DNA from: an uncultured Clostridia bacterium
Lineage (GTDB): Bacteria > Bacillota > Clostridia > TANB77 > CAG-508
Assembly (NCBI GenBank): GCA_944389425.1
Contig: CALXMH010000013.1
Coordinates: 1-38,714 of the forward strand
Reading direction: 5' to 3'
DNA: 38,714 bases
Part shown: one piece after another, positions 10,122-18,897 of the stretch
Numbering within the stretch: the stretch's first letter is position 1
Layout: each line of letters begins with the position of its first letter
Notes under the pieces: generated by a model
What the model was told of the DNA's origin: nothing
Seen by the model: the letters and a program-made list of their open reading frames with translations, nothing else
Databases searched by the model: none
Translations under genes and position numbers: made by a program

Positions 10122-11879
10122 TTATTCTTCTACTACTTTTATATGAACATCTCTTAATTGTTCATCTGTAACTTCTGCTGGTGCTCCCATTAGTAAGTCT
10201 TCTGCTTTACTATTCATAGGGAATGCTATAACTTCTCTAATATTTTGTTCATCTTTTAGCATCATTAAAATTCTATCTAAGCCTGGTGCTATACCTGCAT
10301 GTGGTGGTGCACCATAATGAAATGCATTAAATAAGGCTGGGAATTTTTCCTCTATAACTTTTCTATCATATCCAGCTATTTCAAAAGCTTTTATCATAAT
10401 TTCTGGAACATGATTTCTAACTGCTCCTGATGATAATTCGATTCCATTACATACTATATCATATTGATATGCTAATATATCAAGTGGATCTTTTGAATTT
10501 AATGCTTCCAATCCTCCTTGTGGCATTGAAAATGGATTATGGCAAAATTCAATCTTCCCTTCATCAGATAATTCATACATTGGGAAATCTACTATCCAAC
10601 AAAATCTATATATATCCTTTTCTAGTATGTCTAATCTTATTCCTAATTCTGTTCTTATTTGTCCTGCCAATTTCTCAACTATTCCTGGTACTTCTGCTAT
10701 AAAGAAAATAGCATCTCCTGGTTTAGCATCAATTTGTGTAAGCATTTTTTCTGTTGATTCTTCATCAATAAATTTAGCAATTGGCCCTTGTAATGTTCTG
10801 TCGTCATTTACTTTAAGCCATGCTAAACCTTTTGCTTTACATTCTTGGATTGCAAAATCTGTCATTCCTTCAAAAAAGCTTCTTGGATTTTCTGCTCCAT
10901 TTGGAACTACAATTACTCTAACTATTTTGCCTGAAAAGGCTTTAAAATCTAAATTTTCAAATATGTTTGTTACATCTTGAATTATTAATGGATTTCTTAA
11001 ATCTGGCTTATCAGACCCATATTTTAGCATTGCCTCTCTGTATGGTATTCTTGGGAATGGATGGTCTCCTACTTTTATACTTGAAAACTTTGTAAATACG
11101 TTGTACATTACTTCTTCTATTACTTTAAATACATCTTCTTGTGTAGCAAATGCCATTTCCATATCTAGTTGGTAAAATTCACCTGGTGCCCTATCTGCTC
11201 TTGCATCTTCATCTCTAAAACATGGAGCAATTTGGAAATATTTATCTATTCCTGACATCATAAGTAATTGTTTAAATTGTTGTGGTGCTTGTGGTAATGC
11301 ATAAAATTTCCCTGGATGTACTCTACTTGGTACTAAATAGTCTCTTGCACCTTCTGGTGATGAACTTGTTAGTATTGGTGTTTGAACTTCCAAAAATCCT
11401 CTTTCTATCATTTGGCTTCTTATAAATTGTAAAACTTTTGCTCTTAATATAAGGTTTTCTTTTAATCTGTTATTTCTTAAATCTAAAAATCTGTATTGTA
11501 GTCTTAAATCTTCTCTTACTTCTTTGTCTGAATTAATTTCAAATGGTAAATTTTTAAGTCTTTTTCCTAATATAGTAATCTCTTCTGCAAAAAGTTCAAC
11601 TTCACCTGTTTCTATATTTTTATTTATTGTTTCTTCATCTCTTTTACGTACAGTTCCAAGTACACTAATTGTAGATTCATTAGGTATTCTACTTGCCATC
11701 TCTACCAATTCTTCATTTCCCGAAATTACAACTTGTGTAATTCCATATTGGTCTCTTAAATCTATAAAAACAACTCCTCCTAAATCTCTTACAACTTCTA
11801 CCCATCCTGCTAATTTTATTTTTTGCCCTACATGTTCTAATCTTATTTCTGCACATGTATTTGTTCTGTATTCATGCAT
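10122..11879 (-). CDS. aspS: Aspartyl-tRNA synthetase
   Basis: Class IIb synthetase that charges tRNA-Asp (or also tRNA-Asn in organisms with the amidotransferase route; not decidable here). 585 residues, typical of bacterial AspRS. Order: N-terminal OB-fold anticodon domain (LAGWVEVVRDLGGVVFIDLR), motif 2 with QAPQQFKQLLMMSGIDKYFQ and FRDEDARADRAPGEFYQLD (trimmed), a bacterial GAD insertion in the middle, and motif 3 APPHAGIAPGLDRILMML. No T-box leader is present: the GH18 gene ends only 19 bp upstream on the same strand, so aspS is probably read from that operon. No in-frame CGG. Confidence 0.97.
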   Translation of the reverse strand: MHEYRTNTCAEIRLEHVGQKIKLAGWVEVVRDLGGVVFIDLRDQYGITQVVISGNEELVEMASRIPNESTISVLGTVRKRDEETINKNIETGEVELFAEEITILGKRLKNLPFEINSDKEVREDLRLQYRFLDLRNNRLKENLILRAKVLQFIRSQMIERGFLEVQTPILTSSSPEGARDYLVPSRVHPGKFYALPQAPQQFKQLLMMSGIDKYFQIAPCFRDEDARADRAPGEFYQLDMEMAFATQEDVFKVIEEVMYNVFTKFSSIKVGDHPFPRIPYREAMLKYGSDKPDLRNPLIIQDVTNIFENLDFKAFSGKIVRVIVVPNGAENPRSFFEGMTDFAIQECKAKGLAWLKVNDDRTLQGPIAKFIDEESTEKMLTQIDAKPGDAIFFIAEVPGIVEKLAGQIRTELGIRLDILEKDIYRFCWIVDFPMYELSDEGKIEFCHNPFSMPQGGLEALNSKDPLDILAYQYDIVCNGIELSSGAVRNHVPEIMIKAFEIAGYDRKVIEEKFPALFNAFHYGAPPHAGIAPGLDRILMMLKDEQNIREVIAFPMNSKAEDLLMGAPAEVTDEQLRDVHIKVVEE

Positions 11880-11898
11880 TTTTCTTCACTTTCCCTTT

Positions 11899-13623
11899 CT
11901 ATTTATTATTAAATATAACTTCATTAATTACATTCCAAACGTCTTCTGATTCTCTATCCTTTTCCCAGAAAGCAACTCCGGCTAAATTTTTTTCATTTGC
12001 TAATAATAATTTTTCTTTTACTGAGGCAGCATCTTCAATCCACATTTTATAAGTATTTCTGCCCTGTGTATATTCCACATAATTTTGTCTTGTAACTTCG
12101 TCCCACTGTTTTTCAGCTCTTCCTTTAATTACATTATCAACATCTTTCATATTAACTATATCTGAATCTATTAGTTCCCCAGCTTCATTTTCTGTCCATA
12201 TTCTAGCATAGAATGGTATTGCTAATATAAGTTTTGAACTATCTACTGCTTCTTGACCTAAAAATTTATTAACATTTGTTCTTACCCAATTATATCCTGC
12301 CACAGGTCCTGCTTTTGAACTACTTGCATTATTTTGGTCATATCCCATATATACTAAATAATCACAATTATCTGCAAGTGCATCTCTATCATAACATAAA
12401 GACCAATTGTCTCCACCATCTGGTGCTGTTACATCTACTGTTAATGACATTCCTAAATCTTTTAATCTTGGATATAATTCAATTACAAATCTTGTAAACA
12501 TATCTTTATCTTCTTTATATATGTTTTCAAAATCTAAATTTATTCCGTCTATTCCGTATTGTACTGCTAAGTCAACAATATTTTCTATTGTTTGTTTCCT
12601 TACTTTGTAATCATTTAATATTTCACTTGTTGTTTCTATCATAGAATCATTTGCAAACATTGCCCATACTTTATATCCATTTTCTTTTGCCCATTTTATA
12701 TAGTTCTGTCCACTTGTTCCTACTTTATCTATTATTTCGCCTTTTCCTAATTCTTTTAATACAAAGAATGATGGTGATACAACATTTACTCCTGTAATTG
12801 TTGTTCCATTTCTATTTGGTGCCACTCTGCTTTCTGAATAATAATCAAAGACCATGCTTATTTTCTCATTTTCTATTTGCTGTTCTTGCTCCATGTTTTC
12901 CCTTACTTTTTTCTCATTTTGCAACTTATCTATTTTAACATATCCAATTTTACCTTTTGCAGTTCTAATCTTTGCCCAACCATCATTAGTCTTAGAAATT
13001 ACTACTACTTGTTCACCTTTTTTTACTTTATCTATTGTTCTAGATAAAAATTTTGTTTTAAGCTTAACACTAAAATCCTTGGTGGCTTCTGCTGTTATTT
13101 GTTCTCTATCTAAGGAATCTATTAGTATAATGTTTGTTTCTTCAATATTTTGTATTTCAACATTGTAAACATCTTTCATTTCAGAAAATGGTAAATAAAC
13201 TATTTTTTCTCCATTTTCTCCATCCCTTTCTATTATTGTTCCAGAAATTGGCGTACTTATTCCATTAACTTCCATTTTATTGCCACCAACTTCAATTGTT
13301 GCTACTTTAGTATTTGATGTTGTAATATATTGATTATACTTATTTTCATAATATAAATAGCTATCAAAGAATCTGGAAATATCTTGCTCAGACAAATAAA
13401 TTACTCCGTTTTCTATTAATACATCATTCGACAATCTGTCTGATGATGTTAAATTTGTGTTATTTATAATTAAGTGAATTTTCCCATCGTCCTCTTCCAT
13501 AACATAATTCGGTGCAACCATAAATATTACAGCTACAATTATTAATGCTATAAGAGAAATAATAATATTCCTTATAAATTTAATTTTATTAATTTTTAAT
13601 CCTCTTTTTTCTTCTTTTTCCAT
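11899..13623 (-). CDS. Membrane-anchored GH18-family hydrolase with SH3 domain
   Basis: 574 residues. Residues 17-37 form an N-terminal membrane anchor (NIIISLIALIIVAVIFMVA). Residues 40-165 resemble copper-amine-oxidase-like/stalk domains. A bacterial SH3 domain follows (LSRTIDKVKKGEQVVVISKT, GWAKIRTAKGKIGYVK). The C-terminal 310 residues are a GH18 barrel with the catalytic motif YGIDGINLDFENIY, where the last Glu is the acid/base, and YLVYMGYDQN. GH18 proteins with this build in spore formers (SleL/YaaH type) act on peptidoglycan or cortex, so a cell-wall role is inferred. The start follows AGGAG. First gene of a likely operon with aspS, divergent from ylmH. Confidence 0.88.
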   Translation of the reverse strand: MEKEEKRGLKINKIKFIRNIIISLIALIIVAVIFMVAPNYVMEEDDGKIHLIINNTNLTSSDRLSNDVLIENGVIYLSEQDISRFFDSYLYYENKYNQYITTSNTKVATIEVGGNKMEVNGISTPISGTIIERDGENGEKIVYLPFSEMKDVYNVEIQNIEETNIILIDSLDREQITAEATKDFSVKLKTKFLSRTIDKVKKGEQVVVISKTNDGWAKIRTAKGKIGYVKIDKLQNEKKVRENMEQEQQIENEKISMVFDYYSESRVAPNRNGTTITGVNVVSPSFFVLKELGKGEIIDKVGTSGQNYIKWAKENGYKVWAMFANDSMIETTSEILNDYKVRKQTIENIVDLAVQYGIDGINLDFENIYKEDKDMFTRFVIELYPRLKDLGMSLTVDVTAPDGGDNWSLCYDRDALADNCDYLVYMGYDQNNASSSKAGPVAGYNWVRTNVNKFLGQEAVDSSKLILAIPFYARIWTENEAGELIDSDIVNMKDVDNVIKGRAEKQWDEVTRQNYVEYTQGRNTYKMWIEDAASVKEKLLLANEKNLAGVAFWEKDRESEDVWNVINEVIFNNK

Positions 13624-13719
13624 AGTTTTCTCCTATAATTTTTATTTAATAATAATATCATATAAACCGTCTATTTTCAATCTCTTTTTGACGATTTTTA
13701 TACATTATTTAAATTATTC

Positions 13720-13749
13720 TTGACTTATATTAATAATCCAAGTTACAAT
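13720..13749 (+). promoter_or_regulatory. Promoter of ylmH
   Basis: TTGACT (13720-13725), 18 bases, TACAAT (13744-13749), 24 bp upstream of the ATG at 13774, which has AGGAGG. Confidence 0.6.
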
Positions 13750-13773
13750 ATAAATATTAATTAGGAGGAAAAA

Positions 13774-14577
13774 ATGAACAAATTTGAGCTCTTGCAAAAA
13801 TATAAAAATCCAGAAGATAAAATTTTAGTTTCAAAAATATTAGATAAAATAAAATTTTGTGAAACACGAAATAAAATAACTTTTACAAACTTCTTAGATT
13901 TAAGGCAACAAGCAATTGCAAAAAAAATATTATTTTCAATAAAATGTACTAATTATATATTTTATGGTGGATTTGATAATTCTGAAAGAAACTGTTTGAT
14001 TTTTTACCCAGAAAAACTAAATGTTCAATTTACTATTGATAATTTAGATAATATAATAAAAAGCATAAGTATTGTACTTCCAAAGGAATTACATAATGTT
14101 TATTCACATAGAAACTATTTAGGTGGAATAATGAAACTGGGTATTGAACGTGAAAAAATTGGAGATATACTAGTACAAAAAAATGGAGCAAGCATTATAG
14201 TATGTAGTGATATTGCAGATTCTCTTATTAATTTACTTTCATCTTTAACCAGATTTAAAAAATCTAGTATAACAATAGAATCGGTTAAAAATATAAATGT
14301 TCCAGAAATAAGAAAAGAAGAAGTTACAATAATTGTACCTTCTTTACGATTAGATTCAATTGTGGCAAGCTTAGCTAATACATCTAGAAACAAGATAATA
14401 GAATTAGTATCAAATGAAAGAGTGTTAGTTAATTTTGAAATTTGCACTAAGCCATCTAAATTATTAAATTTTGGAGATATTATCACAATAAGAGGAAAAG
14501 GTCGATTTGAACTTAATAGTTTAAAATCCACAAGTAAATCCGGAAATTTAATTGTAATTATTTATAAATATGTTTAG
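13774..14577 (+). CDS. ylmH: S4-domain RNA-binding protein YlmH
   Basis: 267 residues. YlmH-family proteins bind RNA/ribosomes through a C-terminal S4 domain and sit near the division cluster in many Firmicutes; a role in rescue of stalled large subunits has been reported for B. subtilis. Seen here: FTNFLDLRQQAIAKKIL near residue 45, the family HRNYLGGIMKLGIEREKIGD (about 112-131), and an S4 domain from about 186 (LRLDSIVASLANTSRNKIIE, VLVNFEICTKPSKLLNFGD trimmed, ISIRGKGRFE-like end). Arginines at the S4 domain use CGA, showing CGA is read normally. Monocistronic; its stop overlaps the convergent gene by 4 bp. Confidence 0.9.
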   Translation: MNKFELLQKYKNPEDKILVSKILDKIKFCETRNKITFTNFLDLRQQAIAKKILFSIKCTNYIFYGGFDNSERNCLIFYPEKLNVQFTIDNLDNIIKSISIVLPKELHNVYSHRNYLGGIMKLGIEREKIGDILVQKNGASIIVCSDIADSLINLLSSLTRFKKSSITIESVKNINVPEIRKEEVTIIVPSLRLDSIVASLANTSRNKIIELVSNERVLVNFEICTKPSKLLNFGDIITIRGKGRFELNSLKSTSKSGNLIVIIYKYV

Positions 14578-14975
14578 CCTGTAAACTGCCTTCCTATACC
14601 TAAAAACCATATTAATGTTACAACTAAAGCTATATATACTATTGTTCTACATAATATAATTGTTCCATACATAGATATTCCAAGAATCATACTTAACCAT
14701 CTTATAAATCTCTTATTAACCCCATTAATTCCTGATTTTAGTGTGTCTTCTTTTGATTTAATAAGTTCTTCACTTGGTACGTAATATAATTCCGAAATCT
14801 TATAAATTGTATTTAAATCTGGAAATTCTAAATCTCTTTCCCATTTCTTTACATTTTTCTCTGTAATATCTGAAATTCCTAATTTTTCTACGACTTCTGC
14901 CTCTGTTAAATTATTCTCTGTTCTTAATTTTTGCATCCATTCGCCGAAATCTATATAATCTTTTTCTTTTTTCAT
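14574..14975 (-). CDS. XRE-type HTH regulator with C-terminal membrane segments
   Basis: 133 residues. The N-terminal 70 residues are a Cro/C1 helix-turn-helix (FGEWMQKLRTENNLTEAEVV, KLGISDITEKNVKKWERDLE, FPDLNTIYKISELYYVPSEE). After a basic linker, residues 95-128 form one or two membrane segments (WLSMILGISMYGTIILCRTI, VYIALVVTLIWFLGIG). This architecture suggests a membrane-tethered DNA-binding protein. Target unknown. It is convergent with ylmH, sharing 4 bp at the stops. Confidence 0.8.
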   Translation of the reverse strand: MKKEKDYIDFGEWMQKLRTENNLTEAEVVEKLGISDITEKNVKKWERDLEFPDLNTIYKISELYYVPSEELIKSKEDTLKSGINGVNKRFIRWLSMILGISMYGTIILCRTIVYIALVVTLIWFLGIGRQFTG

Positions 14976-14992
14976 TTCTGGCTCCTACAAAC

Positions 14993-15030
14993 AAAGAGCA
15001 CATTGTAGTATTAATACCAATGTGCTCTTT
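14993..15030 (-). terminator. Terminator downstream of the gene at 15035
   Basis: AAAGAGCACATTG pairs with CAATGTGCTCTTT (13 bp) around a 12-base loop. Confidence 0.8.
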
Positions 15031-15034
15031 ACTT

Positions 15035-15868
15035 TTAATTATTATTTCCTCTACCCTCTGGTAAAGCATTTGACATATCTATTTTGATTCTTATTCTAAA
15101 TAAGAATGTAAACGCTCTGGCAATTTTGCTTTGTTTTATTCTTTCCCAAAGTGATGGTTTTACTTCTACTCGTGTTTCTGCTATATAATTGTCAGTATCA
15201 ACTGTAACTTGTTCTGGTTCTTCTACTACATCATCAACTGGTGTTGGTAATCCTTTTAATGCTTCTGCAATTTCTATTCCAATATAGCTTAATGCCTTTG
15301 ATCTATCTTCTATTCTTTCCATATCTATTTCTATATGTAAGTTAGATTCCAAATTTACTATTCTAGCATTTATAAGCTTTATTGCATCTTGATAATTTTC
15401 TGATTTTTTTGTTCTACATCTACCTATTAAAGATAATGTATCTATAATGTCTTCTGGAAAATCATCTGAAACATCATTAATTCTTTCTTTCCAATTTTTT
15501 TCCTTATTTTCAACAACAGCTAAAACATTTTTTAGTTCTGCTGCTAAGCCTATATTTTTTTCTCTTTGTCTTATTAAATCCTCTATTTTCTTTGTGTTTT
15601 CTTCAAATTGATTTGTAGCATATTCCACTAATCCATAAGCAGCTTTATAAACACTTTTTGGAAAGTTCTTCTTTTTTGGATATTCTATTAAATACATTTT
15701 TATTGATTCTATTAAATCTTTAAAATATGTATCTTCATCCAATTGAACAATTTGTTTTTTACTGTTTGGATTTATAATTTTTTGGACTTTATCTATATTT
15801 GATAAAATCTTTTCTTCCGTAATTACCATTCTTACGTTTACTATGCCTGGTTTGTAAAATAATGACAT
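15035..15868 (-). CDS. Unknown protein, 277 aa
   Basis: I do not recognise it. There is no signal peptide. It is charged and helical: a segment VYKAAYGLVEYATNQFEENTK begins a probable coiled coil (about 85-125), a second charged region follows, and a Pro/Val-rich linker (PTPVDDVVEEPEQVTV, about 209-224) leads to a basic amphipathic tail (LWERIKQSKIARAFTFLFRI) that could associate with membrane. The start at 15868 follows AAAGGAGGG. It has its own terminator and a long upstream region, so it is a separate transcription unit. Confidence 0.65.
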   Translation of the reverse strand: MSLFYKPGIVNVRMVITEEKILSNIDKVQKIINPNSKKQIVQLDEDTYFKDLIESIKMYLIEYPKKKNFPKSVYKAAYGLVEYATNQFEENTKKIEDLIRQREKNIGLAAELKNVLAVVENKEKNWKERINDVSDDFPEDIIDTLSLIGRCRTKKSENYQDAIKLINARIVNLESNLHIEIDMERIEDRSKALSYIGIEIAEALKGLPTPVDDVVEEPEQVTVDTDNYIAETRVEVKPSLWERIKQSKIARAFTFLFRIRIKIDMSNALPEGRGNNN

Positions 15869-16119
15869 GTAAACCTGCCCTCCTTTATCCTCTGTTACAT
15901 GATTTTTCTGCTAATAATATTATACAATTATTTAGGGAAAATCACAATAGGATTTAATAAATTTTATTTATCTATTTGATTACAATTCTATTACAAAAAT
16001 ATGACATAAGTCAAGTGTTTTTTACAACTTTTTTAATTTTTTTACAATCTTTTCTTACAGCCATATTGTAAGTCCCCGTACTTGCGCATTCCGTAAGTTT
16101 TTATAGTAAAAAAATTTGC
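15869..16119. other. Intergenic region upstream of the gene at 15035-15868
   Basis: About 250 bp, AT-rich except for a more GC-rich patch at 16058-16098 that contains CTTAC...GTAAG pairs and could fold. On the minus strand TTGACT at about 16015-16010 and a TATAAT near 15924 are possible promoter parts. No ORF seen. Confidence 0.4.
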
Positions 16120-16175
16120 AATAAATAAAAATCAATATATAAAATTTGTATTTTATATATTGATTTTTATTTATT
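16120..16175 (-). terminator. Very long terminator hairpin of the acyl-CoA ligase gene
   Basis: A perfect 26-bp inverted repeat (16120-16145 with 16150-16175, loop TTGT), starting at the gene's stop codon and followed on the minus strand by a T-run (about 16116-16108). Confidence 0.85.
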
Positions 16176-17889
16176 ATTCTCCAAATATTTTTTTCATTTC
16201 TTCATGTCTTTTTACTTTTTGTGTTGTTGTTTTTATTAGTTCTTCATCTGTTACAATTATTTCTTTTATATACTTATATGTTGGCATTGTTTTATTAATT
16301 TCTTTTATTTTTTGCCATAGCATATCTTTTATTTTCTCTTCATCTTCTAGATTATAAGTTTCTTTCATAATTTCTTTATCATATACTATTTTTACGCAAA
16401 TCTTAACATCATCATCTTTGTCTGGTTTCCCATATATCATAGATTCTTTCACACCATCTATTCTATTTACTAAAACTTCCATTTCTTCTGGGAATATATT
16501 TTTACCATTTTTTAAAACTATTACATTTTTGCTTCTTCCTGCTATATATAGAAAATCGTCTTTATCAAAATATCCTAAATCCCCTGTATAGAACCATCCA
16601 TCTTTTAATACTTCTTTTGTTGCTTCTTCATTATGATAATATCCAAGCATTACAGAAGGTCCTTTTACTGCAATTTCTCCAATTCCATCTTTATCTTTGT
16701 TAACTATTTTTACTTTTAAACTTGGTAAAACTTTTCCTATTGAACCTAATCTTCTATAAAAATCGTTTCCCGCAGAAACTACAGGTGATGTTTCTGTTAA
16801 TCCATATCCTTGTACTGTTCTTATACCTAAATCATTAAAACCTTTTTCCACTTCTTTATCTAATGCTGCTGCACCATTTACAAATAGTCTTAATTTTCCT
16901 CCAAAGTTTTCATGGATTTCGCTAAATATTTTTCTTCTCATATCTACGCCAAATTTCATAAGGATATTACTAATTTTTACACCTTTTTCAACCATTTCAA
17001 GTTTGCCTTTTTTCTCTATTGCTTTCATTACTTTTTTATACATTGCTTCAAATAAAGCAGGTACAGATATCATCGCAGTTACTTTGTAATCTTTAATATC
17101 ATCTGCAATATGTCTTATTCCACCACAGAATGCGATTGTACTTCCTGAATAAATTGGATATAAAAATCCTACTGTACATTCAAATGTATGATGCAATGGT
17201 AAAAAAGAAAGTAAAACATCATCTTCTGTTAATTTTATCACTGCTGCAATGTCCATTATATTGGAACATATATTTTTATGTGATAACATAACAGCTTTTG
17301 ATTTTGAAGTTGTTCCAGAAGTAAATAACATTATTCCCATTTTTTCAGCATCTATTTTTGCATCTAAGAATTTTGTGTTTCCTTCATCTAATAATTTTTT
17401 CCCTTTTTCAATTAATTGTTTTAAAGATAATATTGCATCTTCTTTTTCCTCTGCATCCATAGAAATATAATATCTTAAATCTGTTGTACCTCTTGTTCTA
17501 ATATCTTTCATTATATCATTATACGCTTTTGAAAAGAAGATTGCTTCTACTCCTGAACGTATAATTAAACTCTCTATTTCATTTGCAGGTAATGCTTTAT
17601 CTAATGGAACTACAACTCCTGTTCCACAAGTTACAGCAAGATAAGCAACATTCCATTCGTATCTATTTTCTGAAATAACAGCTATCCTTTTCCCTTCAAG
17701 TCCCATACTTATTAAGCTTGTTCCTAATGCATCTACATCTTCTTTCAACTCTCTGAACTTTGTTGTTCTAAATTCTCCTGGCTTATCTGTTTTAAAAATA
17801 TATGCTGGTCTGTCTGCAAATTTTTCTGCTGATTGATTTAATAAGTCTTTTATATTTGCAACCTTATGAAATTCATTTAATTTTTTCAT
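16174..17889 (-). CDS. AMP-forming long-chain acyl-CoA synthetase/ligase
   Basis: Adenylate-forming (ANL) enzyme that activates a carboxylic acid, probably a fatty acid, with ATP and CoA. 571 residues. Motifs: the P-loop LFTSGTTSKSKAVMLSHKN (about 193-211), GYGLTETSPVVSAG (A5-type, about 350), YTGDLGYFDKDDFLYIAGR (A7-A8, about 425) and a C-terminal catalytic lysine region KTTTQKVKRHE. It lacks a signal peptide. Substrate cannot be decided from the sequence. It is 66 bp downstream of an ATG-less stretch and separated from the deacetylase gene, so probably its own unit. No in-frame CGG. Confidence 0.9.
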   Translation of the reverse strand: MKKLNEFHKVANIKDLLNQSAEKFADRPAYIFKTDKPGEFRTTKFRELKEDVDALGTSLISMGLEGKRIAVISENRYEWNVAYLAVTCGTGVVVPLDKALPANEIESLIIRSGVEAIFFSKAYNDIMKDIRTRGTTDLRYYISMDAEEKEDAILSLKQLIEKGKKLLDEGNTKFLDAKIDAEKMGIMLFTSGTTSKSKAVMLSHKNICSNIMDIAAVIKLTEDDVLLSFLPLHHTFECTVGFLYPIYSGSTIAFCGGIRHIADDIKDYKVTAMISVPALFEAMYKKVMKAIEKKGKLEMVEKGVKISNILMKFGVDMRRKIFSEIHENFGGKLRLFVNGAAALDKEVEKGFNDLGIRTVQGYGLTETSPVVSAGNDFYRRLGSIGKVLPSLKVKIVNKDKDGIGEIAVKGPSVMLGYYHNEEATKEVLKDGWFYTGDLGYFDKDDFLYIAGRSKNVIVLKNGKNIFPEEMEVLVNRIDGVKESMIYGKPDKDDDVKICVKIVYDKEIMKETYNLEDEEKIKDMLWQKIKEINKTMPTYKYIKEIIVTDEELIKTTTQKVKRHEEMKKIFGE

Positions 17890-17955
17890 TATAAATACCC
17901 TCTTTTTATGTAATAATTTTCTTTATTATATATTAGTTTGCTATTTTTTGCAACA

Positions 17956-18876
17956 TTACTGACCACCAAGTATATTATATAAATTTTCAAAAACATAACC
18001 ATTATTAATAAAATATTCTATAATTTCTGGCAATGCCTCATATGTTGTTTTTTTGTTTCCAGCATCATGCATTAATACAACTATACTATTTTTGTTTTGC
18101 GATGTATTAATTAAATTTTGTATTAATTCTTCTTTTGTAAAACTCCCCTCTGCATCTTTTGTTAAACAATTCCAGTCTAAATATGCTATATTATTTTGCT
18201 CTAAAACAGATATTGCACTTTTCTTTATGTCATTATATTTTCCACCACTTGAACCACCTGGAAATCTGAATACATTTGTATTATAATTTGGAATTCCTAT
18301 TGCATTTCTTATAATATTTTCTGTATCTCTGTACTCACTTATAATATTATCTATTGAAGCATAAATATTTTCATATTTGTGCGAATATCCATGATTTGCA
18401 ATATAATGTCCTCGATTATATGCATCTTTTACTATATCTGGATATAGCTCTACTCTACTTCCTAATACAAAGAAAGTCGCTTTAATGTTATACTGATCCA
18501 ATATTGACAAAATTTGCGGTGTTACAGTTTTAGATGGGCCATCATCAAATGTTAAAAAAACTCTTTTATAATCTGAATGATAAATGCTTTTAATTTTATC
18601 CATTTCCTCTGGTGTAATTAAAAAATTGTCTGTCTCTTCATTTTCTCTTGAAGGAGGTTCTAAATCGGGAGTTAACTCTACTTGTATAATATTTTCTTTA
18701 TCCCTTGAGCTTTCCATATTTTCAGTTTCTTCTATTTTGTCTTGCAAATTTTCTTTATTTAAATTTACAAGATGGGGTAATATGATTCCAATGTATATGC
18801 AAGAAATTATAAGTATTATAATTGCTATTACAAGTATTACTCTTTTATAGTTTAAGTGTTTTTCTTCTTCATACAT
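17956..18876 (-). CDS. Membrane-anchored polysaccharide (peptidoglycan) deacetylase
   Basis: NodB-homology carbohydrate esterase 4, 306 residues, that removes N-acetyl groups from peptidoglycan or a related glycan outside the cell. Residues 10-33 are the membrane anchor (VILVIAIIILIISCIYIGII), then an acidic linker. Catalytic domain: FLTFDDGPS (motif 1, the DD metal/base pair), HGYSHKYEN (motif 2, HxxxH-type), RFPGGSSGGKYN (motif 3), LDWNCLTKDA (motif 4) and VVLMHDAGNKKTT (motif 5), all intact. Wall modification would give lysozyme resistance or act in sporulation. It lies 21 bp downstream of the Ca2+ ATPase gene and is probably co-transcribed. Confidence 0.92.
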   Translation of the reverse strand: MYEEEKHLNYKRVILVIAIIILIISCIYIGIILPHLVNLNKENLQDKIEETENMESSRDKENIIQVELTPDLEPPSRENEETDNFLITPEEMDKIKSIYHSDYKRVFLTFDDGPSKTVTPQILSILDQYNIKATFFVLGSRVELYPDIVKDAYNRGHYIANHGYSHKYENIYASIDNIISEYRDTENIIRNAIGIPNYNTNVFRFPGGSSGGKYNDIKKSAISVLEQNNIAYLDWNCLTKDAEGSFTKEELIQNLINTSQNKNSIVVLMHDAGNKKTTYEALPEIIEYFINNGYVFENLYNILGGQ

Positions 18877-18897
18877 TTCATATTCCCCTCCTACTTT

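Noticed and set aside
11880..11898. T-box or riboswitch leader for aspS
   Set aside because: Only 19 bp separate aspS from the upstream gene. I saw no convincing T-box or riboswitch core elsewhere in the window.
16058..16098. GC-richer patch as a structured RNA
   Set aside because: Only short CTTAC/GTAAG pairings can be seen; not enough to call an RNA without comparison.
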